Numbered from the stretch's first letter, positions 1 to 8,756 are shown. The stretch: DNA of 64,000 nt from PALSA-1003 sp963741315 (GCA_963741315.1 CAVUHK010000004.1:434001-498000), one strand, 5' to 3'. Numbers and translations: made by a program. The notes: generated by a model not told the origin, from the sequence alone.

Positions 1-138
1 TGATGTCCATACGCCGCCGTGCTTGACGCAGAATGAACAATCGCACGCGCGCGCCGGAATTCCATCCGGATCTCCTTTCCATTCGAGCTGGAAGGCGATG
101 TTACCGCAATGACATTGGCCATTGATGAGCATGGGCAT
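1..138 (-). CDS. GFA-family (CENP-V/GFA) protein, partial
   Basis: Only the first 46 codons lie in the window; the gene runs off the left edge. Read on the minus strand it begins MPMLINGQCHCGNIAF and later has the pattern CDCSFC followed by KHGG. The CHCG and CxCxxC cysteines are the zinc ligands of the glutathione-dependent formaldehyde-activating enzyme fold. That fold covers many proteins of unknown substrate, so the family name says little about the reaction. A second ATG two codons downstream could also be used. It is the first of a run of small minus-strand genes. Confidence 0.75.
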   Translation of the reverse strand, partial: MPMLINGQCHCGNIAFQLEWKGDPDGIPARACDCSFCVKHGGVWTS

Positions 139-174
139 CTCCGACGCATGGTCAGTCGGTAGTCTTCACCGGGC

Positions 175-771
175 CTAGGGAATGGTGGCTGGCGACGAGA
201 ACGGCTTGCCGGCATCTAAAACGAACATCACCAGAGCATGCAGATCGGTGGTTCCGCTACTGGACACCTGCATGGCTTTCTCGGCTCCCTGGCCCGCTTC
301 AGCCTGCCCCGTCGTCACGCGCATGGTTCCCTGCGCGCCCCGGATGCTTTGCTCTCCAGTCAGCACGAAGAACGCTTCAGAGCCTGGGTGACTATGCACA
401 AGTGTTGCGCTGCCTGGAGGTCCACTCGCGTCGTTGATGCGAAGCAGATACTGTTTTGCAGTGACGCGTGGAATCGGACCGACCTCGGCGATCTTGGTCG
501 CGTTCGGAGAAGTGACACCTGACGTGTCGAGCGTGAACAGCCATACCTTTCCGGCGGATTCTGCGACGAGAGACCACGGACCTGCGGCAGCCTTCGCACC
601 TGCCAGGGAATCGAAGTTCTCTATCCGCCAGAAGAGTTCTCCGGGAGGTAGTTCGGCCACCTTGATTTCAGTCAATGGCCTGATTGCGAGCGCTTGTTGT
701 GCGACGGCCCACCGAGGTGCCAGGGACATGGCAACTAACAACGTCAACCACGACAATGGCGCTCGCTTCAT
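175..771 (-). CDS. secreted cupin-domain protein
   Basis: 198 residues. The N-terminus is a clear Sec signal peptide (MKRAPLSWLTLLVAMSLAP, cleavage probably after AVAQ). Around residues 120-165 the pattern HSHPGSEAFFVLTGE followed by a glycine-rich strand is a cupin motif 1, with two histidines and a glutamate able to bind a metal. The protein is therefore a periplasmic or secreted beta-barrel protein of unknown substrate. No operon partner is evident: 93 bp separate it from the gene upstream. Confidence 0.65.
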   Translation of the reverse strand: MKRAPLSWLTLLVAMSLAPRWAVAQQALAIRPLTEIKVAELPPGELFWRIENFDSLAGAKAAAGPWSLVAESAGKVWLFTLDTSGVTSPNATKIAEVGPIPRVTAKQYLLRINDASGPPGSATLVHSHPGSEAFFVLTGEQSIRGAQGTMRVTTGQAEAGQGAEKAMQVSSSGTTDLHALVMFVLDAGKPFSSPATIP

Positions 772-864
772 ACGACACGCTCCTTTCTGCGGACTTCAAG
801 CAGACTAGCACGACGGCTGGAGGGTCGCGAGACCAGGCGACACGCTTCCGAGTCGAGCGAGGTA

Positions 865-1230
865 TTAGGCATCAGGAGCATCGTGTACTCGATAGTGACG
901 CTCATAAAAGCGTAGAACGACAATCGCCAGTAGAGTTAGGCCACCCGCTATGACGAAGAACGCGCCAAATCCGGTAATCAAGTCCGGGAGGATCGGCGCC
1001 AACGTACTATCCGAAAATCTTACCGGTTTGCCCGATAGAACCCGGATTCCCTTGTGAAAATACCCGTCGCTGCCATAAACCCACAATACAAGCGCAACGT
1101 TCCGAAGCGGCCACCCGATAAACAAAAAGATGGCACCAACGAAGACAACCCAGGAAATGGCAAAGTGAGGCTTCGCGAACATCCTTGCGGCTAAGTCTCG
1201 TTGTTGCTCTCGCCTCGGGCCGATATCCAT
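865..1230 (-). CDS. hypothetical membrane protein, two predicted membrane segments
   Basis: 121 residues, not recognised. Two hydrophobic stretches are visible, about residues 24-50 (ISWVVFVGAIFLFIGWPL and on) and 85-108 (LITGFGAFFVIAGGLTLLAI), separated by a polar loop. The C-terminus is a charged tail ending in DAPDA. The stop codon lies inside GATGCCTAAT, a motif that recurs in this region (see the attC-like entries). Base composition is lower in G+C than in the photosynthesis genes. Confidence 0.5.
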   Translation of the reverse strand: MDIGPRREQQRDLAARMFAKPHFAISWVVFVGAIFLFIGWPLRNVALVLWVYGSDGYFHKGIRVLSGKPVRFSDSTLAPILPDLITGFGAFFVIAGGLTLLAIVVLRFYERHYRVHDAPDA

Positions 1231-1247
1231 GAGCGTATCTGAACGAT

Positions 1248-1330
1248 GCCTAACGAAACATGGCTACCGGCGACCGACGTGAGCGAGCCCAAGCCGGCCG
1301 GCAGACGCCAGGGCAAGCATCGGATTAGGT
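1248..1330 (-). repeat. attC-like integron recombination site remnant (tentative)
   Basis: Read on the minus strand this 83 bp starts with ACCTAAT, which overlaps the stop codon of the isochorismatase gene, and ends with GTTAGGC. The ends resemble the RYYYAAC and GTTRRRY core sites of gene-cassette attC sites, the first with one mismatch. An inner palindromic GCCGGCCGGC is present, but the long imperfect stem expected of a functional site is not clearly formed by eye. Confidence 0.3.
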
Positions 1331-1864
1331 CTCAATGCGTACCTCATCGGCAGGTATGGCCCGTACTCTAGGCCCAAAGCTTTCGATGCTTGCGAGCGTC
1401 TTGTTGTGGTGAGCGGAAATTTGAGCGGCCGAAAGGACCCCGTTGTCGACGGTCGAATGACCGTCCGAAACAAGCACAACCGGATATCCGAGAGCCATAG
1501 CCCGCCGAGTCGTCGTATCGACGCAGAATTCGCTTTGCAGGCCGCAGATGATGAGGCTCGTGATGCCACGCGACTGCAAGATCTCCTGCAGTGCTGTGCG
1601 GTGAAAGGAGTCGGTAGCCGTCTTCCTCAAAATGACATCACTGGCATGGACCTCCAGCGCCAGGGCCAGTTTCCAGCCATCGGTGCCGAAATCCATCTCG
1701 CCGCCACGCGTCTCGTGTTGGATCACGACCACAAGCGCTCCTGCAGCGCGGGCCTTGCTCGAGACCAAGTTGATGCGATCGATGACGCGTTCGACCTCGT
1801 ACGCGGCCTGCTCGCCTGAGCACAGGATCTCCTGGACATCGATGATGAGGACTGCGGCAGGCAT
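1325..1864 (-). CDS. isochorismatase-family cysteine hydrolase
   Basis: 179 residues, the full length of a single-domain family member. The catalytic triad is visible: Asp in VLIIDVQ near residue 9, Lys in VILRKTATDSF near residue 80, and Cys in GLQSEFCVDTTTR near residue 114. The cis-peptide position before the cysteine loop is also conserved in type. The family hydrolyses amides or vinyl ethers (nicotinamide, N-carbamoylsarcosine, isochorismate); the substrate cannot be told here. A DUF167 gene lies 25 bp upstream on the same strand. Confidence 0.8.
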   Translation of the reverse strand: MPAAVLIIDVQEILCSGEQAAYEVERVIDRINLVSSKARAAGALVVVIQHETRGGEMDFGTDGWKLALALEVHASDVILRKTATDSFHRTALQEILQSRGITSLIICGLQSEFCVDTTTRRAMALGYPVVLVSDGHSTVDNGVLSAAQISAHHNKTLASIESFGPRVRAIPADEVRIET

Positions 1865-1889
1865 GGAATCCCGAGGTCTAATCGAACAG

Positions 1890-2135
1890 CTAACCGCCAG
1901 CTAGTTCTATTCGTACCAATTTCAGACGACTAGAAGCGCCGCTCTTGATGGAAACGGCCGACTTGCGGCATTTGAAGCGATCGGCAACTAGGGCAATGAG
2001 CTCTTCGTTGGCCTTGCCATCGATCGGCGCGGATTTGATCTGCGCGAGCCATCGTCCCTCGGCGGATTGTTCCAACGCACTCGAGCGAGCGTTGGGTTTG
2101 ACCCTTACCTGGATAAATATTGGCGCGGTTGCCAT
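1890..2135 (-). CDS. DUF167 / YggU-family protein
   Basis: 81 residues. The core pattern VRVKPNARSSALEQ, followed by IKSAPIDGKANEELIALVAD and a basic strand VSIKSGASSRLKLVRI, is diagnostic of the DUF167 family (YggU of E. coli). The fold is known but the function is not. It is usually a housekeeping gene beside yggT; here it stands alone among unrelated genes. Confidence 0.85.
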   Translation of the reverse strand: MATAPIFIQVRVKPNARSSALEQSAEGRWLAQIKSAPIDGKANEELIALVADRFKCRKSAVSIKSGASSRLKLVRIELAGG

Positions 2136-2189
2136 TGTTCGAAGACCGGTTCAACTCTGTCATCTAAGGGGTGAACTTCAAGCGTTGCA

Positions 2190-2742
2190 CTACTTGATTG
2201 CCTCGCTCGCACGCACCAGTAACGATTGCGGGAATGTGACACCGAGCGCCTTGGCCGTCTTGAGATTGATCACGAGCTCCAATTTGGTTGCCTGCTCAAT
2301 CGGCAGGTCATTGGGTTTCGCGCCCTTGATTATCCGGTCCACAAAGTATGCCGCGCGGCGATACATCTCGGCGTCATCCCCCCATGACCGGATCGATAAT
2401 GGGAATCGTCGTGGTAGCCCGCTTGGCGGCCAACGCTGCCTTGGTTCCGAAGGCCACGATCACGTCGACCTTGAGTCCAGCGAGGTCGGCTGCCAGTCCG
2501 GATAGCCGATCGTAATTCCCGTTGGCCGATCGAAGTTCGATGGTGACATTCTTGCCTTCGACATAGCCGCGGTCGCCCAAGCCCGCGCGCAAGGCATTGA
2601 TCCGGCTTTCCTGACCGGAAGGAGTCTCGGAAAGTAGCAAGCCGATCCTGGGGACCTTTCCCGGCTGTTGAGCGAACAACGCGTATGGTGCGGTGAGCGC
2701 ACTCACACCAAGAGCGAGGACCAAGCGCCTGCGAGCAAACAT
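2190..2742 (-). pseudogene. ABC-type substrate-binding protein (ABC_sub_bind family), internally deleted
   Basis: The N-terminal part (2742 down to about 2380) has a signal peptide and the family pattern PRIGLLLSE ... LRAGLGDRGYVEGKNVTIE ... DVIVAFGTKAALAAK ... IPIIDPVMG. It then hits a stop. In another frame, 2385 to 2190, the sequence reads DDAEMYRRAAYFVDRIIKGA and ends KALGVTFPQSLLVRASEAIK, the family's C-terminus. About 150-200 residues of the middle are missing and the two ends are joined out of frame. The gene is an old deletion remnant. Confidence 0.85.
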
Positions 2743-2857
2743 TCGATCAGTTCGTTGGCCGGATCAACTCAGTATGTCCGGATCTGCGTCCGAGATCACC
2801 CGCGAAGGACTCTAGGCCGTTGCGGTTGGAGGGTCAAGAGATCGTGAGACTGACGAA

Positions 2858-3187
2858 CTACATGAGCAACGCGACGCAAACCGCGCAAACAGCAACGTTG
2901 CTAACCACGGCGAGCGTAAGGAGCCGACTGCGCACGCGCCGAGCGAAGGCGACTGCGAGCGCAAGTACAAGGCCAATAAAACCAATGCCAAGGCTAATCA
3001 GCTCGGCAAAGAGACGAGTGAGGCCCTTGTCAGAAAATGTGATGACGACATTGGGTGGTGGTTCGACGACAAGAAACCTTGCGTACGCAAGGCCGAGCAG
3101 GAGCCATAGCCAAGCCAAGGCGGCCAGGACGATGGCGGCGAATACGACCTTTGAGGTTGCGCCGACCACTGGATGCGATGCGCTCAT
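2858..3187 (-). CDS. hypothetical membrane protein
   Basis: 109 residues from the ATG that gives MSASHPVVGATSKVV. Three hydrophobic stretches are seen: about residues 12-32, 55-75 and 84-108, the last reaching the C-terminus (VAVCAVCVALLM). No family is recognised. A longer upstream frame exists but would run through the attC-like relic and the end of the glyoxalase-fold gene, so the internal ATG is preferred. Confidence 0.5.
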   Translation of the reverse strand: MSASHPVVGATSKVVFAAIVLAALAWLWLLLGLAYARFLVVEPPPNVVITFSDKGLTRLFAELISLGIGFIGLVLALAVAFARRVRSRLLTLAVVSNVAVCAVCVALLM

Positions 3188-3218
3188 GGACGCCCCCTCG
3201 ATGGAAGGGTTAGGCATC
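3188..3218 (-). other. half of an attC-like site (tentative)
   Basis: Directly at the stop codon of the glyoxalase-fold gene the minus strand reads GATGCCTAAC followed by CCTTCCATCGAGGGGGCG. GCCTAAC fits the RYYYAAC core, and the self-complementary CCCTTC/GAGGGG block after it resembles the left half of chromosomal-integron attC sites. The right half is absent: the next gene's ATG follows at once. Confidence 0.35.
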
Positions 3219-3584
3219 GGGTTTGTGGCAAACCACTTCGGTGTTGTGCCCGTCCGGACCAATGACGAAAGCGGCATAGTAGTTTGCGTGGTAGTGCGGG
3301 CGCAGACCCGGCGCACCGTTGTCTTTGCCGCCCGCTTCCAGAGCAGCACGATAGAAAGCTTCGACTTGCTGGCGGTTCTCGGTCACGAACGCCAAGTGAA
3401 GGTGCGCCGGCTTCTCCCCCGTTTGGTACAGACACAATGAAGTCTTAGCGTCTGAGCTTAGCTCGACGCCGTACGTCGGCGGCCCCTCCGAGACAACAGC
3501 TACGCCGAGCGGCTCGAGTGCCTTGAGGAAAAACGCTCTGCTCGCTGCAAAGTCGCTGACTCCGAATTTGACGTGGTCAAACAT
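3210..3584 (-). CDS. VOC (glyoxalase/bleomycin-resistance fold) protein
   Basis: 124 residues. It starts MFDHVKFGVSDFAASRAFF, a typical first beta-alpha-beta unit with a metal-ligand His, and has a second module with AGGKDNGAPGLRPHYHANYY and GHNTEVV. Putative ligands are His4, the His in HLHLAF, the His in YHANYY and the late Glu. Members act as small-molecule lyases, dioxygenases or resistance proteins; the substrate is unknown. The stop codon is embedded in GATGCCTAAC. Confidence 0.8.
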   Translation of the reverse strand: MFDHVKFGVSDFAASRAFFLKALEPLGVAVVSEGPPTYGVELSSDAKTSLCLYQTGEKPAHLHLAFVTENRQQVEAFYRAALEAGGKDNGAPGLRPHYHANYYAAFVIGPDGHNTEVVCHKPDA

Positions 3585-3636
3585 GAACTCTCCTGAAGTA
3601 TGTGGGCATGCGTCGAAATGCGCACGATCTCATGAC

Positions 3637-3882
3637 CTACGGTCCCGACCCTCGGGATTCCGGGCGGCACGTTGCCACGTACGTCGACATGTTCTGGCCG
3701 TCTACGTATCCCAAGTCACGGAGCCCAGCACGCAGCGCGTCCAGAGCCCCGTATTGCTCTCGTGGCGATGAAGTGAAAAGAACACCAATTACCGCGAGCT
3801 TTTGCGGTGCTTGCGCGCGAGCGGAAGGTCGCCACCCCAGCGAGACACCTGCGACGATGCAAATGAACGTTCGCCGCTGCAT
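3637..3882 (-). pseudogene. ABC-type substrate-binding protein, N-terminal remnant
   Basis: The frame begins MQRRTFICIVAGVSLGW, a signal peptide, and continues with QKLAVIGVLF, LDALRAGLRDLGYVDGQN, the N-terminal pattern of the ABC_sub_bind family. The similarity stops abruptly after GQN at about 3690; about 20 unrelated residues follow and then a stop. The rest of the roughly 320-residue protein is gone. It is a second, shorter relic of the same family as that at 2190-2742. The 226 bp upstream, to 4108, show no gene. Confidence 0.75.
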
Positions 3883-4108
3883 CAGTGAGTCGATCCCTCG
3901 ATAAGTAGAAGCTCGCTCATATTGCGCAGCCTCCCAAGTCCCGCTACCGTCGCACAGCGGCCTGTGGAACGCGCCCCTCCGGGCGTTTCTCGACCGGATT
4001 AAAGCCTTACTCAGGTACCACGGCAAGTGTCGCCGGTTGAGTTGCAGTGTCCAGGACGCGAAAAGCGCTACGCCAATCGGAGAACTCAGGGCTGCCTGAT
4101 CGCCAGGC

Positions 4109-4447
4109 TTACTTGGCGATGGTCCAATTGGCGGCGTTCGGACCGTCCTCGTAGAACTCGATCTTGACCGGATATTCCTTGCCGCAGCCGGAAACCATCC
4201 AAATCTCTTTCCAGCGTCGCTGGCCTGGCGCTCCGCTCGGCATCTCGACAACGTAAGGTTTGAAATCGCCGGGTTTTGAGCAACCCATCACCGCCACTTT
4301 CGACACCACGCCGAGCTTTGCGTCTTGTATGAGCTTGGCGTTAGCGAGCGTTCCGCTCTTTATGGTGCCCGCAGGAAGTTTGTCGGTAGCCCAGCTCGAA
4401 TGCCCAAAGACAAGAAGAGCGATTGCGACCCAAAGTGATTTGCACAT
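4109..4447 (-). CDS. small secreted protein of unknown function
   Basis: 112 residues from the start MCKSLWVAIALLVFGHSSWA, a signal peptide cleaved probably after SWA. The mature part (about 92 residues) has two cysteines (MGCSKPGDF and SGCGKEYPV) that could form a disulfide, and ends ANWTIAK. No family recognised. An upstream ATG would add 11 residues ahead of the signal peptide and is less likely. Confidence 0.55.
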   Translation of the reverse strand: MCKSLWVAIALLVFGHSSWATDKLPAGTIKSGTLANAKLIQDAKLGVVSKVAVMGCSKPGDFKPYVVEMPSGAPGQRRWKEIWMVSGCGKEYPVKIEFYEDGPNAANWTIAK

Positions 4448-4526
4448 GGCTGTATCGTTTTTTCGAAACAATGTCGCCAAAAGATTAAACGCTCCCCCGG
4501 TTTCGCGGCAAGCGAAATTCGCCGGA

Positions 4527-5279
4527 CTAAATCAGGATATCCGCACCGCCTGCGCCGTACATCGCGACCATGCCCGCCACCGTGGGCAACAGATTCAGGC
4601 CGGTGTCCGCCTTGAGCGCGCGCGCGGCGCTGCGCAGCTCGTCGAAGGTGGAATGGATCTGCGCGCCCGCCGTGGCAATTGCGATCGTATTGCCTGCCTC
4701 GCATGCGGGTAGCGCCAGCACCCGTTCTTCGAATGCCTCTCGGATGGGCGAGAGCCCGGGTGCGGTACCGCGGCGCCGGCTCAGCAGATTGGTGACCAGG
4801 ATCCCGTCGTCGGCAAGGCGCGCACGGCAGTTGACGTAGAAAGGAACGGTGTCGAGCATGCCCGCGCGCCCCTTGGCATCGAAGCCGTCGACCATGATCA
4901 GGTCGAAGCGCGCGTGCGATGCCGCCATATATTCGTGACCGTCGCCGATGTCGATTGTCAGGCGCGAGGCATCGTCGGGCAGCTTGAAGAATTGCCACGC
5001 CGCGGTGACGACGTCGGGCGATATCTCGATCACCACCAGGTTCGCATGCGGCCGGTGACGATACAGGAATTTGGTGATCGACGCCGCGCCGAGCCCGATC
5101 TGCAGCACGCTACGCGGCCAGCCGCGCTTCGGCCGCAGCAGCAGCGGCACCATCATGTCGCGCGTGTAGTCGAGTTCCAACGCCCATGGACGCGCGATGC
5201 GCATCGCACCCTGGATCCAGTGCGAACCGAAATGCAGATAGCGGACCCCGGCTTCCTCGCTGATGTCGATCGACGCCAT
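4527..5279 (-). CDS. spermidine/spermine synthase-like methyltransferase-fold protein
   Basis: 250 residues, slightly shorter than spermidine synthases. The Rossmann nucleotide-binding motif VLQIGLGAASITKFLYRHRP is followed by an acidic strand end (LVVIEISPDVVTAA), then LTIDIGDGHEYMAA and FDLIMVDGFDAKGRAGML. That order matches the polyamine-synthase domain. The usual N-terminal strand domain is short. Such proteins occur widely in beta- and gammaproteobacteria and many are not true spermidine synthases. The stop is 72 bp downstream of the M14 peptidase region. Confidence 0.75.
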   Translation of the reverse strand: MASIDISEEAGVRYLHFGSHWIQGAMRIARPWALELDYTRDMMVPLLLRPKRGWPRSVLQIGLGAASITKFLYRHRPHANLVVIEISPDVVTAAWQFFKLPDDASRLTIDIGDGHEYMAASHARFDLIMVDGFDAKGRAGMLDTVPFYVNCRARLADDGILVTNLLSRRRGTAPGLSPIREAFEERVLALPACEAGNTIAIATAGAQIHSTFDELRSAARALKADTGLNLLPTVAGMVAMYGAGGADILI

Positions 5280-5350
5280 GGAATCGCTATGAAGGTGACC
5301 GGCGTCGCGCCCGGCGCGCTCGAACCATCATCGGTGCGCGTACCGTCCGG

Positions 5351-7039
5351 CTATTCGCCGGAGTACACGACGGTCGCCGCAGCCAGCGGCGATGGCAAAC
5401 GATACAGCGGCAGGTACGCCGATCCTTCGCCCGCCGCCTTGGGCAGGCCGAGCACGCGATTGGCGGCATAACTGCTTTGCGTTTCCGGTTCCAGCGCCGC
5501 GGCGATGACATTGGCCAGCGGCTGGTCGAGCGGCACATAGAAATCGCCCGTCCTTGCCGACAGCCGCGTTGGCTCGACCGCGGTGCTGATCTGCACGACG
5601 TTGGCCGCTCCATCGTCGTCGTTGCGTCGCACGTCGTCCTTGCGCGATTCCTTCACGGCGGTGATGCGATAACGCTCGCCATCGACGCTTGTCTCCTGCT
5701 GCACGCGCAGGACCGTGACGCCGAGCTGCGCGAGGCGCCGTGCAGCCTCGGTCTCGCTCGCCGGCAGTAGGTAGGCGTACGGCCGCGCGCGTTTCAACCG
5801 TACCTGGATCTCGAGCGCCGAACGCCAGTCGACTTCGACCGCTTTGTCCGCACCGGTCTGCGGATCGATGAGGTCGAGCACGTGCCGCGTCGGCGTGGAA
5901 GTGCCTGCCACGATCAGCTCGCCCTTGCCCGCCGCCAGTGCCGTATCGAGGCGAAGCTTGCGCACCACGACCAGCAGCGCAGGCCCGTTGGCCGCCGCCG
6001 AATCGAGCATCGAGCGCATCGCGATCAGGTGGGTGTTCACGCGCCGCTTGTAGTGCGCGCGCCCGATGCCGACGCCGCGCGTCTCGATGAGGAAGCTCAC
6101 CGCGTTGCGCAATCCCGCGATGTTGCGCCCCGTGTCCGGCACGACGCCGCCCATCGAAACGACCTTGTCGGTCATGTCGTAGCTCGACGCGTAGTACCAC
6201 GACTGCGACAGGCCCGCCGCGCCCAGCGCCGCGATAAGCGGCGCGCGAAACATGTTCTCGGCGACCACGGTCAACGACGGTGCCAGGTTGGACACCGTCG
6301 CATACTGGATCAGGGCATCCGATTTCTGCAGGCCACCGAATTTCTCGAACCAGCGCGTCTTGACGCCGAACTCGTGGCAGTCGAGCACGACGTCGGGCTG
6401 GAAGTCGACGAAGACGCGTCCCAGCGCGCGTCCTTCCGGCGTGCCTTCGAGCAGATGGTCGCGATTGACGTCGGCGCCATTGGCCAGCCCGCGCACGAAG
6501 TGAAATGCACCATCTGGATTGGCACGCGGAACGATCAGCACGTTGACCCGATCGAGGATGGCTGCTCCGGATGCCAACTCAGCCGCAAGCGCCAGCGCGG
6601 CCTCACCGCCGGCGGGTTCGTTGCCGTGCTGCTGGCCGATGATGAGCACCGTCGGTTTGCCGTTCTTCTGGGCGTCGCCCCCGGCGGCCGCCGCAGGCCG
6701 CGCGAATACCAGCAACGGAATCGCGCGCTTCTCCTGCGAGTACCCGATGATGCTCACGCGCAGATCGCGCGAGCGCCGCGCTAGCCCGTCGATGAAGCCT
6801 TCCAGCTCGGCCTGACTGGTGAAGTCAACCTTGCCCGCCGCGAAGGCCGGCGTATTGATCTCGATCTGTGGGTCCGGAAAGCGCGCGGCGACCGCGGGCG
6901 CTTCGACGTACTCGCGCGCGGCGTCGTATGCGGCGTACGCAATCTGCACGCCGCTGACCAGGGCGAACACAGCCGCCGCAGCCTGGGAGATCGCTCGCAG
7001 CCGCGGTTTCGTTGCCATCAATAGCGTCGATCGCGTCAT
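5351..7039 (-). CDS. M14-family zinc carboxypeptidase-like protein
   Basis: 562 residues. A hydrophobic N-terminal segment near residues 15-35 indicates export. The zinc site is visible: IIGQQHGNEPAGGEAAL gives the HxxE pair near residue 137, and VVLDCHEFGVKT gives the third ligand about 85 residues later. The peptidase domain covers roughly residues 65-330; the remaining 230 residues are an uncharacterised C-terminal region. It may start at the ATG at 7039 or at MATKPRL seven codons later. Likely role: periplasmic peptide or cell-wall peptide hydrolysis (inference). Confidence 0.75.
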   Translation of the reverse strand: MTRSTLLMATKPRLRAISQAAAAVFALVSGVQIAYAAYDAAREYVEAPAVAARFPDPQIEINTPAFAAGKVDFTSQAELEGFIDGLARRSRDLRVSIIGYSQEKRAIPLLVFARPAAAAGGDAQKNGKPTVLIIGQQHGNEPAGGEAALALAAELASGAAILDRVNVLIVPRANPDGAFHFVRGLANGADVNRDHLLEGTPEGRALGRVFVDFQPDVVLDCHEFGVKTRWFEKFGGLQKSDALIQYATVSNLAPSLTVVAENMFRAPLIAALGAAGLSQSWYYASSYDMTDKVVSMGGVVPDTGRNIAGLRNAVSFLIETRGVGIGRAHYKRRVNTHLIAMRSMLDSAAANGPALLVVVRKLRLDTALAAGKGELIVAGTSTPTRHVLDLIDPQTGADKAVEVDWRSALEIQVRLKRARPYAYLLPASETEAARRLAQLGVTVLRVQQETSVDGERYRITAVKESRKDDVRRNDDDGAANVVQISTAVEPTRLSARTGDFYVPLDQPLANVIAAALEPETQSSYAANRVLGLPKAAGEGSAYLPLYRLPSPLAAATVVYSGE

Positions 7040-7169
7040 CGGCCGATATTACCGGCGCGGCGCGGCGCTGGCGAGCGCCCGGGGCTTGCGACCCATGGCA
7101 TCCTGCACGTACGATGCCTCACGTTCGACACGCCGCCGCACTCGCGGCGCGCAGCCAACGAAGGAACCC

Positions 7170-8435
7170 ATGCCCACCAGCAATGCCGCGCCGCACGCGG
7201 TAGCGGCAGCCGCAAGCGCAGATCCGATGCCGATTGCCCGCGCGGTTGCATCGCTGACACCCGCCGACGCGCGGCGGTTCCGTCACATCCTGTGCCTCGA
7301 CGATTTCGAGCCTGCGGCACGCAGGTACCTGCCGCGACCCATCTTCGGATACATTGCGGGCGCCGCCGAGACCAACGCCTCGCTGGAGGACAACCGCGCG
7401 GCCTTCGCCGAATGGGGCTTCGTGCCGCGCATGCTCGTCGATGTATCGCGGCGCTCGCAGCAGGCGACGCTGTTCGGACACACCTATGCGGCGCCCTTCG
7501 GCATCGCCCCCATGGGCATCAGCGCGCTGTACGCATACCGCGGCGATCTCGTGCTTGCCCGCGCCGCGGCCGCGGCGAACATTCCGATGATCATGAGCGG
7601 CTCGTCACTCATTCGCCTGGAAGAAGTGGTGCGGGCCACCCCTGCCACGTGGTTCCAGGCGTACCTGCCGGGCGACGTGCCGACCATCACCGCGCTGATC
7701 GAGCGCGTCGTGCGCGCAGGCTTTACAACGCTGGTGATCACGGTTGACTCCCAGGTCGCCGGCAACCGCGAGAACAACGTCCGGGCGGGATTCTCCACGC
7801 CACTGCGGCCGACGTTGCGGCTCGCCTGGGACGGTGTGACGCGCCCACGCTGGCTGGTCGGCACCTTCCTGCGCACGCTGCTGCAGCACGGCATGCCGCA
7901 CTTCGAGAACAACTTCGCCACCCGTGGGGCGCCGATCGTCTCGGCGAAGGTCATTCGCGACTACTCCGACCGCGGCAACCTCGCGTGGCCGCACTTCGAA
8001 CTCATCCGCCGCCTGTGGAAGGGACGGCTGGTGATCAAGGGCCTGCTCGACGTCGGCGACGCGCGCAAGGCACGCGACGCCGGCGCCGACGGCATCGTCG
8101 TGTCCAATCACGGCGGGCGTCAGCTCGATGGTGCGGTGTCGCCGCTGAGGGTGCTGCCGGACATCGTCGCGGCGTGCCCCGAGATTCCGGTGATGATGGA
8201 CTGCGGCGTGCGGCGCGGCACCGACGTGCTCAAGGCACTCGCGCTCGGCGCGCGTTTCGTATTCGTCGGGCGTCCCTTCGCATACGCGGCCGCGATCGGC
8301 GGCGACGCGGGCGTCCGCCACGCCGTCGACCTGCTTGGCGCGGAAATATTCCGCGACATGGCGATGTTGGGCGCGGTTCGCCTCGACGAGCTCAATCCAG
8401 GCTGGCTGCTGCGCCTTACCGATCGCGCACGTTAG
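7170..8435 (+). CDS. FMN-dependent alpha-hydroxy acid dehydrogenase/oxidase (LldD-like)
   Basis: 421 residues. The start at 7170 is chosen because AAGGAA lies just upstream at 7161 and the protein then begins MPTSNAAPHAV. The FMN barrel shows ILCLDDFEPAARRYLPR, YIAGAAETNASLEDNR, PFGIAPMGISALYAY, LVIKGLLDVGDARKA (substrate/flavin Lys), and GIVVSNHGGRQLDG, which holds the catalytic His and Arg. The family oxidises L-lactate, glycolate or mandelate. The substrate here is not determined. It stands alone and outside the photosynthesis operons. Confidence 0.88.
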   Translation: MPTSNAAPHAVAAAASADPMPIARAVASLTPADARRFRHILCLDDFEPAARRYLPRPIFGYIAGAAETNASLEDNRAAFAEWGFVPRMLVDVSRRSQQATLFGHTYAAPFGIAPMGISALYAYRGDLVLARAAAAANIPMIMSGSSLIRLEEVVRATPATWFQAYLPGDVPTITALIERVVRAGFTTLVITVDSQVAGNRENNVRAGFSTPLRPTLRLAWDGVTRPRWLVGTFLRTLLQHGMPHFENNFATRGAPIVSAKVIRDYSDRGNLAWPHFELIRRLWKGRLVIKGLLDVGDARKARDAGADGIVVSNHGGRQLDGAVSPLRVLPDIVAACPEIPVMMDCGVRRGTDVLKALALGARFVFVGRPFAYAAAIGGDAGVRHAVDLLGAEIFRDMAMLGAVRLDELNPGWLLRLTDRAR

Positions 8436-8456
8436 TCGTTGCGTCGAGCCGGCGCG

Positions 8457-8723
8457 CTATGCGCGTGCGCGGCGCAGGAGATCGGCCAGGTGCGCCGCAA
8501 AGGCAAGGGCCAGGCACAGCGCGATCCATCGCCAGTCGGCGTGGACCAGTGCTGCGCGCAGCGCAAGCAGCAAAAAGTACCCAGCGAGCAGATTCCACAC
8601 CCAGTCGAGGACGGCGATGCCCCTGCCCGTGCGGCGCCGATAGACCGTCAGCGCGATGCCCTCGAGCAGCATCAGCGCGACGATCAGATCGACGATACGG
8701 CCGCTGCCGAACAGCTCAGTCAC
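8457..8723 (-). CDS. small membrane protein, unknown
   Basis: 88 residues with three hydrophobic segments: about 8-26 (IVDLIVALMLLEGIALTV), 36-58 and 66-82, separated by arginine-rich turns (YRRRTGRG and the C-terminal DLLRRARA). No family recognised. It lies immediately downstream of the HiPIP gene on the same strand (33 bp), so it may share its transcript. Confidence 0.5.
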   Translation of the reverse strand: MTELFGSGRIVDLIVALMLLEGIALTVYRRRTGRGIAVLDWVWNLLAGYFLLLALRAALVHADWRWIALCLALAFAAHLADLLRRARA

Positions 8724-8756
8724 GACGCGCGGCGCGGTCGCGGATGCGTTGTCGCG

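Noticed and set aside
2136..2189. A further attC site between the DUF167 gene and the pseudogene
   Set aside because: No RYYYAAC/GTTRRRY pair is found in the interval.
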